Origin: Tolypothrix sp. PCC 7712
Lineage (GTDB): Bacteria > Cyanobacteriota > Cyanobacteriia > Cyanobacteriales > Nostocaceae
DNA length: 64,000 nt
Assembly (NCBI RefSeq): GCF_025860405.1
Contig: NZ_CP063789.1
Span: 28,235-92,234 of the forward strand
Direction: 5' to 3'
Position 1 is the first letter of the stretch. Each line of letters begins with the position of its first letter. Both the position numbers and the translations under genes were made by a program. Below, piece by piece: positions 44,400 through 53,030 of the stretch. The notes beneath the pieces are model-generated. The model did not search any database and was not told the origin of the DNA. It was given only the letters and a program-made list of their open reading frames with translations.

Positions 44400-46168
44400 A
44401 GATGGCTAAAATCGCTAAAACTACCCAACAAGTAGATAACCTTGTTCCTCAAAATTTTTACAATGCTTTCTTCTCCCCGATGGGCTTGGCATTACTTGTA
44501 AGTGTTGGGGCGCTAATGTTGGCAAAAGCAATGGAAGGGCGCGGAGCATCCAACAAATTAGCACGGGCAAGATGGGCGGGCGCTAGGGAGAAAACAGCAG
44601 CTCGTAAATTAGCTTGCAAACAAATTACTGAGCGCAAACATAACAGAGTAGCTCTCTACATCGGTACGCCTGTAGGTACGAAATCTCAGGTTGTGGACAA
44701 CAAACGCATTACCAATATTCCAGAGGATAAACGCAGGCTTTATCTGCCAGATGTGCAGCGGGGGATTTTGGTTTGCGGCGGTGCTGGTTCGGGTAAAACC
44801 TTCTCGATGATTAATCCCCTGGTGCGTTCTGCTATCGACCAGGGACTACCAATTATTCTCTATGACTTTAAATATGCTCACCAAGAATCGGCTACTGCTG
44901 GGGCTAAAGGTCAAGCAGCGAAATTAGCAGGATACGCCGCCATGCATGGATATGAGGTTTCTATCCTCGCCCCCGGCTTCCCTGAGTCCTGTGTGGCTAA
45001 CCCCCTGGATTTTCTGCGGAGTGAAACTGATGCAGAGATGGCACGTCAGTTAGCGATTGTCCTCAACCGCAATTTTAAATTATCTTCTGGTGGTGATGTC
45101 TCAGACGGTGGTTTCTTCGTTAATGCTGGAGATCAGTTAGCACAGGCAATTTTCATGTTGGCACGAGGTACTGATTTCCCAGACATTATGATGTGCCATG
45201 CAATTCTCAGTCTGCCTAAATTGATTGACCGCATTCAACAAGCGGCTTTAAATCCTTGGGTAAAAGTTGCTTTTGACCAATTTTTATCTGTGGCTGGTTC
45301 TCCAGAAACTGCCGCTAGTATTGTCGGTACTACCAGCGGGTTATTTACTCGCTTTATGACCCCTTCTACTCTTTCTGGCTTCTGCAGTCAAACAAATATC
45401 CCCTTGGATTTGAAAGGGCGGAAAATGGTGGTGTTTGGCATGGATAAGGAGAAGCGAGATGTGATTTCTCCTTTATTAGTGTCTATTCTGCATCTTTTAT
45501 GTTCTCGTAATTTAGCTGGTAAACGCACAGAACCATTGCTATTGGCACTGGATGAATTACCTACTTTGTATTTACCAGCTTTGGTAGATTGGCTCAATCA
45601 AAATAGGGAGGATGGGTTAATTTGTTTATTGGGATTGCAAAATTTATCACAGCTTGAAAGGGCTTATTCCAAAGAAACTACTAATGCTATCTTTGGCGGT
45701 TGTGCTACGAAGGCTTTCTTTAATCCTCAAGATGATGTTGCGGCTGAACGTTTTAGTAATTTCTTAGGTGATGAACAAATTAAGTATAGAGAACGTTCGC
45801 GCAGTTCAGGTGGTAAAGGTGGTGCCAGTACTTCAATTTCTGAGCAAAATAGTACCCGTAATTTATTTGAGGTGAACCAATTTAATACTTTACCGGAAGG
45901 TAGAGCCGTAATTGTTAGTCCTGGGTTTCGCTCTGGTCAAAATGTAAGTATTCCGTTATTAGAACAGATTCGGATTCCACCATCTGATATGAATTTGGAG
46001 TCTAAAAGTATTGAGAAATGGTACGCACTCCAACAAAAATTTATTTCTCAATCTACTCTGCTTATACCATCTGCTAAAGAGCTAGAAAGGCGAAATTTAG
46101 CAGCAGAAAGATTATTACCTTTAGTTGAGAAGCAGGCAGAAGCAAATCAGAAATTGAAAAATCTTTAG
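44396..46168 (+). CDS. virD4-like: VirD4/TraG-like coupling protein
   Basis: A 590-aa protein with one N-terminal membrane helix (MGLALLVSVGALMLAKAM), Walker A VCGGAGSGKTFSMINPL near residue 126 and Walker B LLLALDELPTLY near residue 381, plus the FGMDKEKRDVISPLL segment typical of TraG/TraD ATPases. It brings the relaxase-DNA complex to the channel. The relaxase gene lies 7 kb away on the other strand, separated by a later transposon insertion. Confidence 0.88.
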   Translation: MKMAKIAKTTQQVDNLVPQNFYNAFFSPMGLALLVSVGALMLAKAMEGRGASNKLARARWAGAREKTAARKLACKQITERKHNRVALYIGTPVGTKSQVVDNKRITNIPEDKRRLYLPDVQRGILVCGGAGSGKTFSMINPLVRSAIDQGLPIILYDFKYAHQESATAGAKGQAAKLAGYAAMHGYEVSILAPGFPESCVANPLDFLRSETDAEMARQLAIVLNRNFKLSSGGDVSDGGFFVNAGDQLAQAIFMLARGTDFPDIMMCHAILSLPKLIDRIQQAALNPWVKVAFDQFLSVAGSPETAASIVGTTSGLFTRFMTPSTLSGFCSQTNIPLDLKGRKMVVFGMDKEKRDVISPLLVSILHLLCSRNLAGKRTEPLLLALDELPTLYLPALVDWLNQNREDGLICLLGLQNLSQLERAYSKETTNAIFGGCATKAFFNPQDDVAAERFSNFLGDEQIKYRERSRSSGGKGGASTSISEQNSTRNLFEVNQFNTLPEGRAVIVSPGFRSGQNVSIPLLEQIRIPPSDMNLESKSIEKWYALQQKFISQSTLLIPSAKELERRNLAAERLLPLVEKQAEANQKLKNL

Positions 46169-46178
46169 GAGGTCATTG

Positions 46179-46580
46179 ATGAATAATTTATCTGAATATG
46201 AATTGCAGTTATTAAGCAAACTGCCGCTTGATATTGCAGCTTTGGTTAACAATTACCGTACTGATATTATCAATGTGGCTGAATTTTGGGATGAGCCACC
46301 GTTTCCACTAAATCATGTTCCAGAATTTATTGAAATTTACTATGGCGATGCCGAAAGTCCTCATATCTTCATAGTAAATGGGGAACTTCAAGATTATAAC
46401 GTAGCCAATTTACCTGATAACACTAAGTCAATTTCAGTCTTAATTGATGACCAATGGGCTTATGTCCAAATTGAGGGTCAAGTAATTCTCAATCGTTTAG
46501 GAGGTGTGATTTTACCTGATGTTTTAGTTAGCCCATCAAGCCTAATCAATTCACTTGTAGGAATAATAAATCATGGATGA
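46179..46580 (+). CDS. Unknown 133-aa acidic protein
   Basis: The ATG at 46179 follows TTTAGGAGGT, a strong ribosome binding site. The product is acidic and soluble (LPLDIAALVNNYRTDIINVA; SISVLIDDQWAYVQIEGQVI), no family recognised. It lies 10 nt after the coupling protein gene and overlaps the next gene by 8 nt. Confidence 0.6.
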   Translation: MNNLSEYELQLLSKLPLDIAALVNNYRTDIINVAEFWDEPPFPLNHVPEFIEIYYGDAESPHIFIVNGELQDYNVANLPDNTKSISVLIDDQWAYVQIEGQVILNRLGGVILPDVLVSPSSLINSLVGIINHG

Positions 46581-47946
46581 AATTAAATCTGAAGCCAAAC
46601 AAGTGCAACATGATTATTTAGAAATCCTCGATGACATTCTGCATAAGCTATTAGAGAAGGGTAAGTTTCAAGAGTTAGACATCACTAAAGACTTATCCAT
46701 TTACGTTGGTAACCAACCTAAGTATAAGGGTCATCCTGATGGCAAAGTTTCTGTCAATTTGATGACTCCAGAACTGGTAGATAAAATCAATACGGCTATC
46801 AACGACCCGCAAAATTTGAAAGGCTCTGTCCGTATCATGATTGGCAAGGATAAAGTCTATCATGTGAAGGATGGAAAGGTTTTAAGTGATAAGCTGGGTT
46901 TGAATAACCTCCTGAGCCAGAATCAATCCCAGTCTCAACAACCAGTCAAAACAGTACAACAATCTTCATCTCTTGAGAATTTACAAAAGCAGGTTGAAGC
47001 TTTACAACATCAAGTTAAAAACCAGCAAAGTTTGATTGATAGTTTTACTAATCAAAAGCAATCAAGTGTTGAAGTTACTCAAAAGTTATCGACTGATTTG
47101 ATTAGTCTAAAACAAGCTTTTGATGCTCAACAACAAACTATTGAGCAATTGCAGAAGGGTCTGGAGGCTATTAATAAACACAATAATCCTACTCTCAACA
47201 ATGCTACTCTGAATGATTGGATCAACTCAATTGAAACTAAGGCTAAAAACACTGCCAAAAATCTTTATAAACAGGTAAAAACTGCTCTTACTCCTAAAGT
47301 AGACCAAGTTAAAGTTCAATTACAGACTCAAATTACTAGTTTAAAAGAGCAGATGAATCAACAAATGGAGTCTTTTCAAGCTGAAATGAGGTCACAAATT
47401 GCTGCTGTTAAAAGTGATTTTGAATCACAAGTGGGTGTAGTTAAGGATGGTATTGGTGAAGTAAAGCAGTTAGTTAGTGATGAAATTCAGCATGGTATGG
47501 AGCGTCATCAATCTGCTATGGGTGCTGTTGGGAGTAAGGTTTCACAGGAAGTTAATACAGTCCACAAACAGATGACTAAAGCTGTTGGCGATTTACATTC
47601 GGCTACTAATCATGCTGTGAAGCAGAATGTGGAAAAGGTTACTAACACTGTGATGGATATCAAAACTAAGGCTCTTGCTAAGAGCGTGGATTCTATGCTT
47701 CATCTTTTTGGTGATTTACATCAAGATGGTTCTCGTAGTTATGAAAGTAAAAATTACAATTTTTATCAAAATGGCGATAGTATTACTGTTACGGCTAAAG
47801 ATGGTCGGGCGGTAATGATAGATGGTGATTTGACTACTCAAGCTACAGAGAAAGATGTTGAATCATTAGAGGTAGTGGAAGAAGTAGTTTCTGATTATTT
47901 AAAGCACAGTCCTACCCAATCTCAATCAGCAAAATTGAGAAGATGA
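46573..47946 (+). CDS. Long coiled-coil protein of the conjugation operon
   Basis: A 457-aa protein: a small N-terminal alpha/beta domain (ISIYVGNQPKYKGHPDG-like, residues 35-105), then a long Gln-rich coiled coil (QKQVEALQHQVKNQQSLIDS; TQITSLKEQMNQQMESFQAE) and a short C-terminal domain (NFYQNGDSITVTAKDGRAVM). No membrane segment. A structural or DNA-binding role in transfer is possible; it is the last gene before the Tn7-like insertion. Confidence 0.6.
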   Translation: MDEIKSEAKQVQHDYLEILDDILHKLLEKGKFQELDITKDLSIYVGNQPKYKGHPDGKVSVNLMTPELVDKINTAINDPQNLKGSVRIMIGKDKVYHVKDGKVLSDKLGLNNLLSQNQSQSQQPVKTVQQSSSLENLQKQVEALQHQVKNQQSLIDSFTNQKQSSVEVTQKLSTDLISLKQAFDAQQQTIEQLQKGLEAINKHNNPTLNNATLNDWINSIETKAKNTAKNLYKQVKTALTPKVDQVKVQLQTQITSLKEQMNQQMESFQAEMRSQIAAVKSDFESQVGVVKDGIGEVKQLVSDEIQHGMERHQSAMGAVGSKVSQEVNTVHKQMTKAVGDLHSATNHAVKQNVEKVTNTVMDIKTKALAKSVDSMLHLFGDLHQDGSRSYESKNYNFYQNGDSITVTAKDGRAVMIDGDLTTQATEKDVESLEVVEEVVSDYLKHSPTQSQSAKLRR

Positions 47947-47956
47947 TTGTGCCCTT

Positions 47957-47996
47957 TTGGGCAGGGTGTAGGGTGTAGGGGGTGGGGTGTAGGGAA
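47957..47996. repeat. GGGTGTA-type heptamer repeats
   Basis: Degenerate tandem units (GGGTGTA, GGGTGTA, GGGGGTG, GGGTGTA) after the last conjugation gene. They resemble, in inverse orientation, the ACCCAAC/ACCCTAC repeats at 52983-53030 on the other side of the Tn7-like element. Confidence 0.7.
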
Positions 47997-48177
47997 TGAA
48001 GAGGATGGTTTATTTTGATGTATTAATATCCAATAATCTTGACACTGTTTTGTGACTTTCTGTGATTTGAACGATATTTTTGCCAAAGGGTCACGAAATG
48101 CTTCAAAACTCATTAGGACAAGATATACTTCATAATTTAGTTGTGAGTTGTAAGAATGATAATCGTATAGTTGGGGG

Positions 48178-48210
48178 GAGACAGGGTTGAGCTTTGCTCA
48201 ACCCTGTCTC
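48178..48210. terminator. Perfect hairpin with 15-bp arms inside the Tn7-like element
   Basis: GAGACAGGGTTGAGC pairs with GCTCAACCCTGTCTC around TTT. It lies between the element end and the tnsC stop. It could end the tnsC transcript or block outside transcription. Confidence 0.6.
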
Positions 48211-48225
48211 ATTAATAAAGAGAAT

Positions 48226-48256
48226 GGGAAGAAGCTGCCGACGGCAGCTTCTTCCC
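48226..48256. terminator. Second perfect hairpin downstream of tnsC
   Basis: GGGAAGAAGCTGCCG pairs with CGGCAGCTTCTTCCC around a single A, 20 bp after the tnsC stop on the minus strand. Its GC-rich stem makes it the likely tnsC terminator. Confidence 0.6.
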
Positions 48257-48276
48257 CCACCCAATGATTATCATTA

Positions 48277-49743
48277 TTATGTTGTTGACGGCGATTCATG
48301 CCCAACAGTGTCTCGCTTGGGTTTGCGTTGTCCAACCCGTGTGCCTGACTTTTTCTGGGGACTCTTATCTGTTTGCTGTTGCGTGTCCTGGGTTATCGCC
48401 TGAAGGTCAGTACTAGGATTACTAAGTGGCGTTTCAGTAATTTCAAGCGTTTGAGTAGATGTAGTTTTCTTACGAGTCTGCTTTTTCTTCAAGGCTGGCT
48501 CTACGGGGATCTCGTTTGCTGTTGTGGTCGTAAATTCTTGTGGTGCAGGTACGTTTGGCTTTTTCCGAGTCGATGTAGTTTTAGGTGGTGACTCTGTTTT
48601 CGATGAAGTGATTTCACTACCGACCAACGGAGTTTCAGGAGGGACTGCACTAGTCGGTACATCCGTTGAACCCATTCCTATTTGTAGCAAATGCCATAAG
48701 TGTTCGCGGCGGCTCTCCATATAGCTCAGTTTTTCTTCGCCTTCAGTCGCTTCTATTGCCATACGTTCGCACTGCGCTAGCGTTAGGGTATGTTCGTGTA
48801 ATTGTTTTAAAGTTAAAGCTTTATTTCCATCATCTAATGCCGCCGCCACAGTTCTGATGAGCCAGTCTTTTAGGACTCCAAGACAGCCAATAGAATGTTC
48901 ATAGAAGTAAAGCCAATGCTGCATTAATTCAGGAATATTAGTATCAAGAGGTACTTGCTTGAGGAGTGCCAATAACGCTGCTTGAAAATCCAAACGGTCT
49001 TGTTCATTTTGGTACAAATAGCGCGGAAAGTGGATATCCAGACCGCGCCGGGATGCTTGACCACTTAAATTGCGGAAATTTAACAGTTCGTAAGTACCAA
49101 TCAGGATGTGTAAAACACCCGTAACATTCGTCATGGATTTAATCCAATCCAACTGGTCTAAAAGCTTGCCAGCATTACTTCCAGTCCCAATCTTCATTAA
49201 ATGTTGCGCTTCATCCAGGATAACCGCACGTACACCACGTTTGGTTATCGCTTCTTCTAATGCGTGGCGCAGTTCTGGAGAATCATTAAACTGGGAAGTT
49301 TTGCTAGTACGTCCACGCCCTTTTTTCTCCCATGCCTCCGACGTATCAATGTCTACAATGCTACGACGCTCGTAGAATGGCTCATTCAAAAGCTTCAGCG
49401 CAGTCCGGTAATAGTCAGTTCGATTAAACACCCCACTGTCAGGTGGACGTGTCTCTATCAGTAACAGAGGTAATTGAGGTACATAACCGTTGCGGTAGCT
49501 TGAGTCATTTGATACATAATCCTCAGTTTGAGGCGCATTTAAACGTCGGGCAATTTGCCGTATCATCGTCGTCTTGCCCACACCGCTTGGCCCATACACC
49601 AACACATGAGCAAATCCGGCAGGTTCTCGAATCGCACGCATGAGCAGCATATCTACCCGTGCTAACTGTGGATGTAAAACTGCATACTCCTTAAATTGAG
49701 TAAGTAAGTTTATGTCATCGCTCCTGTTCCTGTTTAAATCCAT
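48277..49743 (-). CDS. tnsC-like: TnsC-like AAA ATPase with long disordered tail
   Basis: A 488-aa protein. Walker A is VYGPSGVGKTTMIRQI near residue 52, Walker B AVILDEAQHLMK near residue 155, and the lid follows. After about residue 350 a Thr/Lys/Pro-rich tail of some 140 residues (TTSTRKKPNVPAPQ; KKKQTRKKTTSTQ) has no recognisable domain. TnsC links target DNA or a TniQ protein to the transposase; here no TniQ gene is present in the element. Its ATG directly abuts the tnsAB stop. Confidence 0.82.
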   Translation of the reverse strand: MDLNRNRSDDINLLTQFKEYAVLHPQLARVDMLLMRAIREPAGFAHVLVYGPSGVGKTTMIRQIARRLNAPQTEDYVSNDSSYRNGYVPQLPLLLIETRPPDSGVFNRTDYYRTALKLLNEPFYERRSIVDIDTSEAWEKKGRGRTSKTSQFNDSPELRHALEEAITKRGVRAVILDEAQHLMKIGTGSNAGKLLDQLDWIKSMTNVTGVLHILIGTYELLNFRNLSGQASRRGLDIHFPRYLYQNEQDRLDFQAALLALLKQVPLDTNIPELMQHWLYFYEHSIGCLGVLKDWLIRTVAAALDDGNKALTLKQLHEHTLTLAQCERMAIEATEGEEKLSYMESRREHLWHLLQIGMGSTDVPTSAVPPETPLVGSEITSSKTESPPKTTSTRKKPNVPAPQEFTTTTANEIPVEPALKKKQTRKKTTSTQTLEITETPLSNPSTDLQAITQDTQQQTDKSPQKKSGTRVGQRKPKRDTVGHESPSTT

Positions 49744-52461
49744 CTATTTGTATTCCGCTAATATTGGCAGTGAACTTAGATCCAACGGTTCAACGTTTCG
49801 AGATGGTACGTGCTGCGATGCAACATCTTCACTCTGTTGTGCCAATACAGCAAATGTTGAATGAACTTGGTTTACTGATGGAACAGAAGAATTACTAGAC
49901 GTTAAATTGTCTAGTAAGCGTTTACTTTCCAAATCACGCAATCTTTGCAGCAACAAGGCTTCATGTTCTTGGACATTGGCAATGAAGTCAGCTAAATGTT
50001 TGGCATTCAAATTCGTCGCCGTGGCGCTACGTTTGTTCAATTGCCTAATTTCTTGTGCCGCTAACAACACTTCTTTTTCAGTGCGTCCCACGAAAGTACT
50101 GTAATACTGAGAGATACATCTCACCCAGCGCCCATCAACATAGGCGTAAGCAACTCCCATATCAAAAGGATCGTAGCGTACTGGTACTAATGTTTTTTCT
50201 ACATTGGGATTGCGGAAAGCATCACTCCAATAGTAGAGATAATTGACTTTAATCCCTTGTCCCGGCTGAACTTTCGCCTGACCTTTGGGCGTGGAAGGAC
50301 GTGTTGCCATGAGGAACTCTTCGTTATAAGCAATACTTCGGTGTAAGCGTTCTCCGGCGATTGACAACCCTTCGGTATAAACAACGCCTGGAGACGCACC
50401 TAATGAGTCATGATAATTTGAGTCGTAAATCGAGTAAGCCCACTGGGTCAGGTAAGTATATAAATCTCCCAAATTCCAAACAGCTAACTGTTTTGGGTCA
50501 ACAGTTTTGGTGAGTTGACGCGGCTGTTTACTTGCTTGAGTATTACCTAATAGGTTATAGATAAACTCAGTATTTGTCGTCCCAAATAATCGTTCAATTA
50601 CCGACCCAAAGCGGGGTTTACCACCAGGTCGTGTTTTCTTGGTGCAGTGGTAGCGTGCTAGCAAGGTGTCAAAGTATATACTGTGGAATTCTTTGCCACC
50701 ATCTACAACTAATGTTGAGGGAAAACGACCTTGGCGCTGGACTAAAATACGTAGCCCCATCATGCAAGACCTGTAAGAAGGTGCATCAAAAGTCAGATAA
50801 ACTGCCAATATTCGCCGAGAATAAGCATCGGTCAGTAATGTTAGCCAAGGTCGTCCCAGTAACCGACCTGTAGCTTGTGAGCGTAATTCAATATCGAGTT
50901 CGGTATGGTCGATATGGACTATCTCCAGTGGACGGTTTCCGTGAGGACGTGTATTTAAAGCTAGTTCCCAGACAAAAGGCTCTGTTGCGTATGCGGCTTT
51001 TGCTCCCTGACGCTTTAATGTCTGCTCATGGGTTGGGCGTTTTTTTAAACGCTGGTAGAAGGTGCGGTTACTAAGGGGTTGTATATTTAATGCTGTACAG
51101 GCTCTGACATACGCCCGATATACTGAAGCGCCTGTCGCTTGTCTTGGTGTTTCAAAATGCTCCTTAATAAATTTATCTAATAATTCACTTGAATCTGTTG
51201 GCGATTTTGGTTGACGATTCCCTTGCTGATGTGTGCGTGGTAGCAACCCGACATAACCGCAACCTAAACTTGCTTCTGCTTCACGGAACTGTTGTACCCA
51301 TCTACGCAAGGTACGTGGGTTGATGTCTTGATAGATATCTGTATGGCGTTGGAAATATGCTTGTACTATATTAAATTTTCGATTCGCTTCTTTTAAGTGA
51401 GATGGAGAAGCGGCCTCCATTAAAGTCCGTACAGTTTCATTTCTTGTTACATCTGTAACTCCGTTGTGGATTTTAATGGTGCCACTGTCGAATAACTGGA
51501 GAAAAAATGCTGTGGGCAACTGTATTGGGAAGCCTGACTCTGGTAATAGCGTGGTTGTGGTCTCGCCATAGTTAACTAAAGTCCATAGCGCCGAATCCCA
51601 CTCAAGGGCTGTGTTAGGTAGCAGTGTTGTGGGACTACTGGGAGTATTCTTTGTAGTTACTCCTACAACAGATGCGTGTGTATAAGCGTCATGATTTTGT
51701 TGACTTACCCATAATCGTGTCCTGTAATGTTCAACTAAGGGGACAGCAGACAAATCCACGTACAAAAGCTCAGTTGCAATCATGATGTATATGTCATTGG
51801 CACATACATCATTTAATTCTTGTAGCAATGCCGCAATCGTTATTCCTGGATTTGCTTCCAGGTAAGCCAGAACTGTCGAGTGTACATCTGTTGTCAAATT
51901 TGATTTAAATCCCAGGTAATCTGACAAAAACATCAAGTTCTGGGTAAAGACGGGATTCAATTCGGCATCAGTACGAACGCAGTATTTTAGACCAAATTGT
52001 GATGCGTGTGCTTCTCCTGGTGGGCAACGCCAATGACCGGATGCTGTTTTTTGATAACGCCCAGGATATTTTTGTGCTAAGAACTCTAGTTCCTTAACTG
52101 TTTTCCACTCTTCCCAGCAAGCACCATCATGACGTAATACAAAAAAGTCAGGGGTATGATAGTGACCTATATTACGCCCTGCTTGATTTTTATACTGGAT
52201 TTTGAATGGTGGGGGCTGGTCGTAGAACTCTAAAACTTTGGGGTCGTGTTCCATCAAGTAAATCGCCCACAATTCCACTGTATGGCTCTCGAATTGAATT
52301 GTGACCCCCATTTTAGAACTAGGGTACACGCCACAAACGTTCTTGGTTCGTCCTTGTACCCGACGTGAGGGTGGGGATTTCCTGATTTGTGTAATCAAAT
52401 CAATGGTGTTGGTTGCTAGTTGCTGTTGCCTACACCAATCTTCAAACTCGAATTCGTTCAT
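49744..52461 (-). CDS. tnsAB-like: TnsA-TnsB fusion transposase
   Basis: The ATG at 52461 (MNEFEFEDWC) is chosen because GGAGGT lies 9 nt upstream; 905 aa. The N-terminal 170 residues are a TnsA-type endonuclease domain: HTPDFFVL and EEWKTVKEL supply the PD-E-x-K active site. The rest is TnsB: DNA-binding HTH regions, then the DDE core with Asp in HIDHTELDIE (near residue 515), Asp in VVDGGKEFHS (near 590) and Glu in SVIERLFGTT (near 620), and a Mu-type C-terminal domain. Having both activities in one chain predicts cut-and-paste movement. TnsAB fusions are known from cyanobacterial type I-B CAST elements, but no Cascade genes are here. Confidence 0.87.
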   Translation of the reverse strand: MNEFEFEDWCRQQQLATNTIDLITQIRKSPPSRRVQGRTKNVCGVYPSSKMGVTIQFESHTVELWAIYLMEHDPKVLEFYDQPPPFKIQYKNQAGRNIGHYHTPDFFVLRHDGACWEEWKTVKELEFLAQKYPGRYQKTASGHWRCPPGEAHASQFGLKYCVRTDAELNPVFTQNLMFLSDYLGFKSNLTTDVHSTVLAYLEANPGITIAALLQELNDVCANDIYIMIATELLYVDLSAVPLVEHYRTRLWVSQQNHDAYTHASVVGVTTKNTPSSPTTLLPNTALEWDSALWTLVNYGETTTTLLPESGFPIQLPTAFFLQLFDSGTIKIHNGVTDVTRNETVRTLMEAASPSHLKEANRKFNIVQAYFQRHTDIYQDINPRTLRRWVQQFREAEASLGCGYVGLLPRTHQQGNRQPKSPTDSSELLDKFIKEHFETPRQATGASVYRAYVRACTALNIQPLSNRTFYQRLKKRPTHEQTLKRQGAKAAYATEPFVWELALNTRPHGNRPLEIVHIDHTELDIELRSQATGRLLGRPWLTLLTDAYSRRILAVYLTFDAPSYRSCMMGLRILVQRQGRFPSTLVVDGGKEFHSIYFDTLLARYHCTKKTRPGGKPRFGSVIERLFGTTNTEFIYNLLGNTQASKQPRQLTKTVDPKQLAVWNLGDLYTYLTQWAYSIYDSNYHDSLGASPGVVYTEGLSIAGERLHRSIAYNEEFLMATRPSTPKGQAKVQPGQGIKVNYLYYWSDAFRNPNVEKTLVPVRYDPFDMGVAYAYVDGRWVRCISQYYSTFVGRTEKEVLLAAQEIRQLNKRSATATNLNAKHLADFIANVQEHEALLLQRLRDLESKRLLDNLTSSNSSVPSVNQVHSTFAVLAQQSEDVASQHVPSRNVEPLDLSSLPILAEYK

Positions 52462-52539
52462 TTGAGCTTCACCTCCGGGAGCGTGACCTATGTGATACAA
52501 GGACGGCTTTGTTGCTTCACTACAGTCTCCTAAAAATAC

Positions 52540-52824
52540 TTATCAACGCGAATTGAATCATATTTTAGTCAGTTTGAACCATATTTTGTCATCTAAGTTG
52601 TACATAGGAGTGATTTTTAGAGAATTATTCGGGAGAAGTTTTTTCTTTTTCGTTATGACAACTCTAGGATTTATTATGATTCACAATTAGGACACGCGGC
52701 CATAATTTTATGCAAACTTTTATGTGATGTTTAGGCTGTAACCCTTGAAATGTCGTTAATTTTTGGTCAGGGTATGATTCACAATTTGGTCATCCAGGGG
52801 GTAAAAGCACACTTTCAAAAAACA
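52540..52824. repeat. Transposase-binding repeats of the Tn7-like element's upstream end
   Basis: Sites: TTGAATCATATTTTAG (about 52551), TTTGAACCATATTTTG (52573), TTATGATTCACAATTA (about 52675), TATGATTCACAATTTGG (about 52776), then the tip CACTTTCAAAAAACA. The segment also carries the tnsAB promoter. Confidence 0.7.
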
Positions 52825-52865
52825 ATTTCAGCCAAATTATCAGACTTAATTTAATCTTGGACTGA

Positions 52866-52923
52866 GGCTTTAATTTTCGCTCCATCAATTTAAATTTATA
52901 GTCAAGGAGTGAAAATTAAAGCC
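52866..52923. terminator. Inverted repeat with 18-bp arms, likely relaxase terminator
   Basis: GGCTTTAATTTTCGCTCC (52866-52883) pairs with 52906-52923 at 17 of 18 positions, loop 22 nt. It lies downstream of the minus-strand relaxase gene and upstream of the Tn7-like end. Confidence 0.5.
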
Positions 52924-52982
52924 CTATAATCTTTTGAGAGATTGAATTATCCTACTCCTGACAAAACAGTGTTGAACCCTAT

Positions 52983-53014
52983 ACCCAACACCCAACACCC
53001 AACACCCAACACCC
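52983..53014. repeat. ACCCAAC heptamer tandem repeat
   Basis: Four perfect copies of ACCCAAC followed by ACCCTACCCCCTACACCCTA, immediately after the relaxase stop. It is of the short tandemly repeated repetitive type known in heterocystous cyanobacteria. Confidence 0.9.
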
Positions 53015-53030
53015 TACCCCCTACACCCTA

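Larger units (their letters stand above)
48061..52824 (-). mobile_element. Tn7-like element with TnsA-TnsB fusion and TnsC only
   Basis: Proposed ends are TGTGATTTGAACG at 48061 and CACTTTCAAAAAACA ending at 52824, so both tips follow TGT...ACA. Flanking pentamers CTTTC (48056-48060) and ATTTC (52825-52829) differ by one base, so the duplication is imperfect or has decayed. Repeated TGATTCANAATTT and TTTGAACCATATTTTG sites lie inside the 52.5-52.8 kb end, and TGATTTGAAC/TGCTTCAAAACT sites inside the 48.06-48.16 kb end. Only two genes are present: TnsAB and TnsC. No TniQ, no cas gene and no cargo is seen. The 536-bp element at 29594-30129 shares both ends. Confidence 0.75.

Noticed and set aside
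52983..53014. Possible CRISPR or telomere-like array
   Set aside because: Seven-base units without spacers are ordinary cyanobacterial short tandem repeats.
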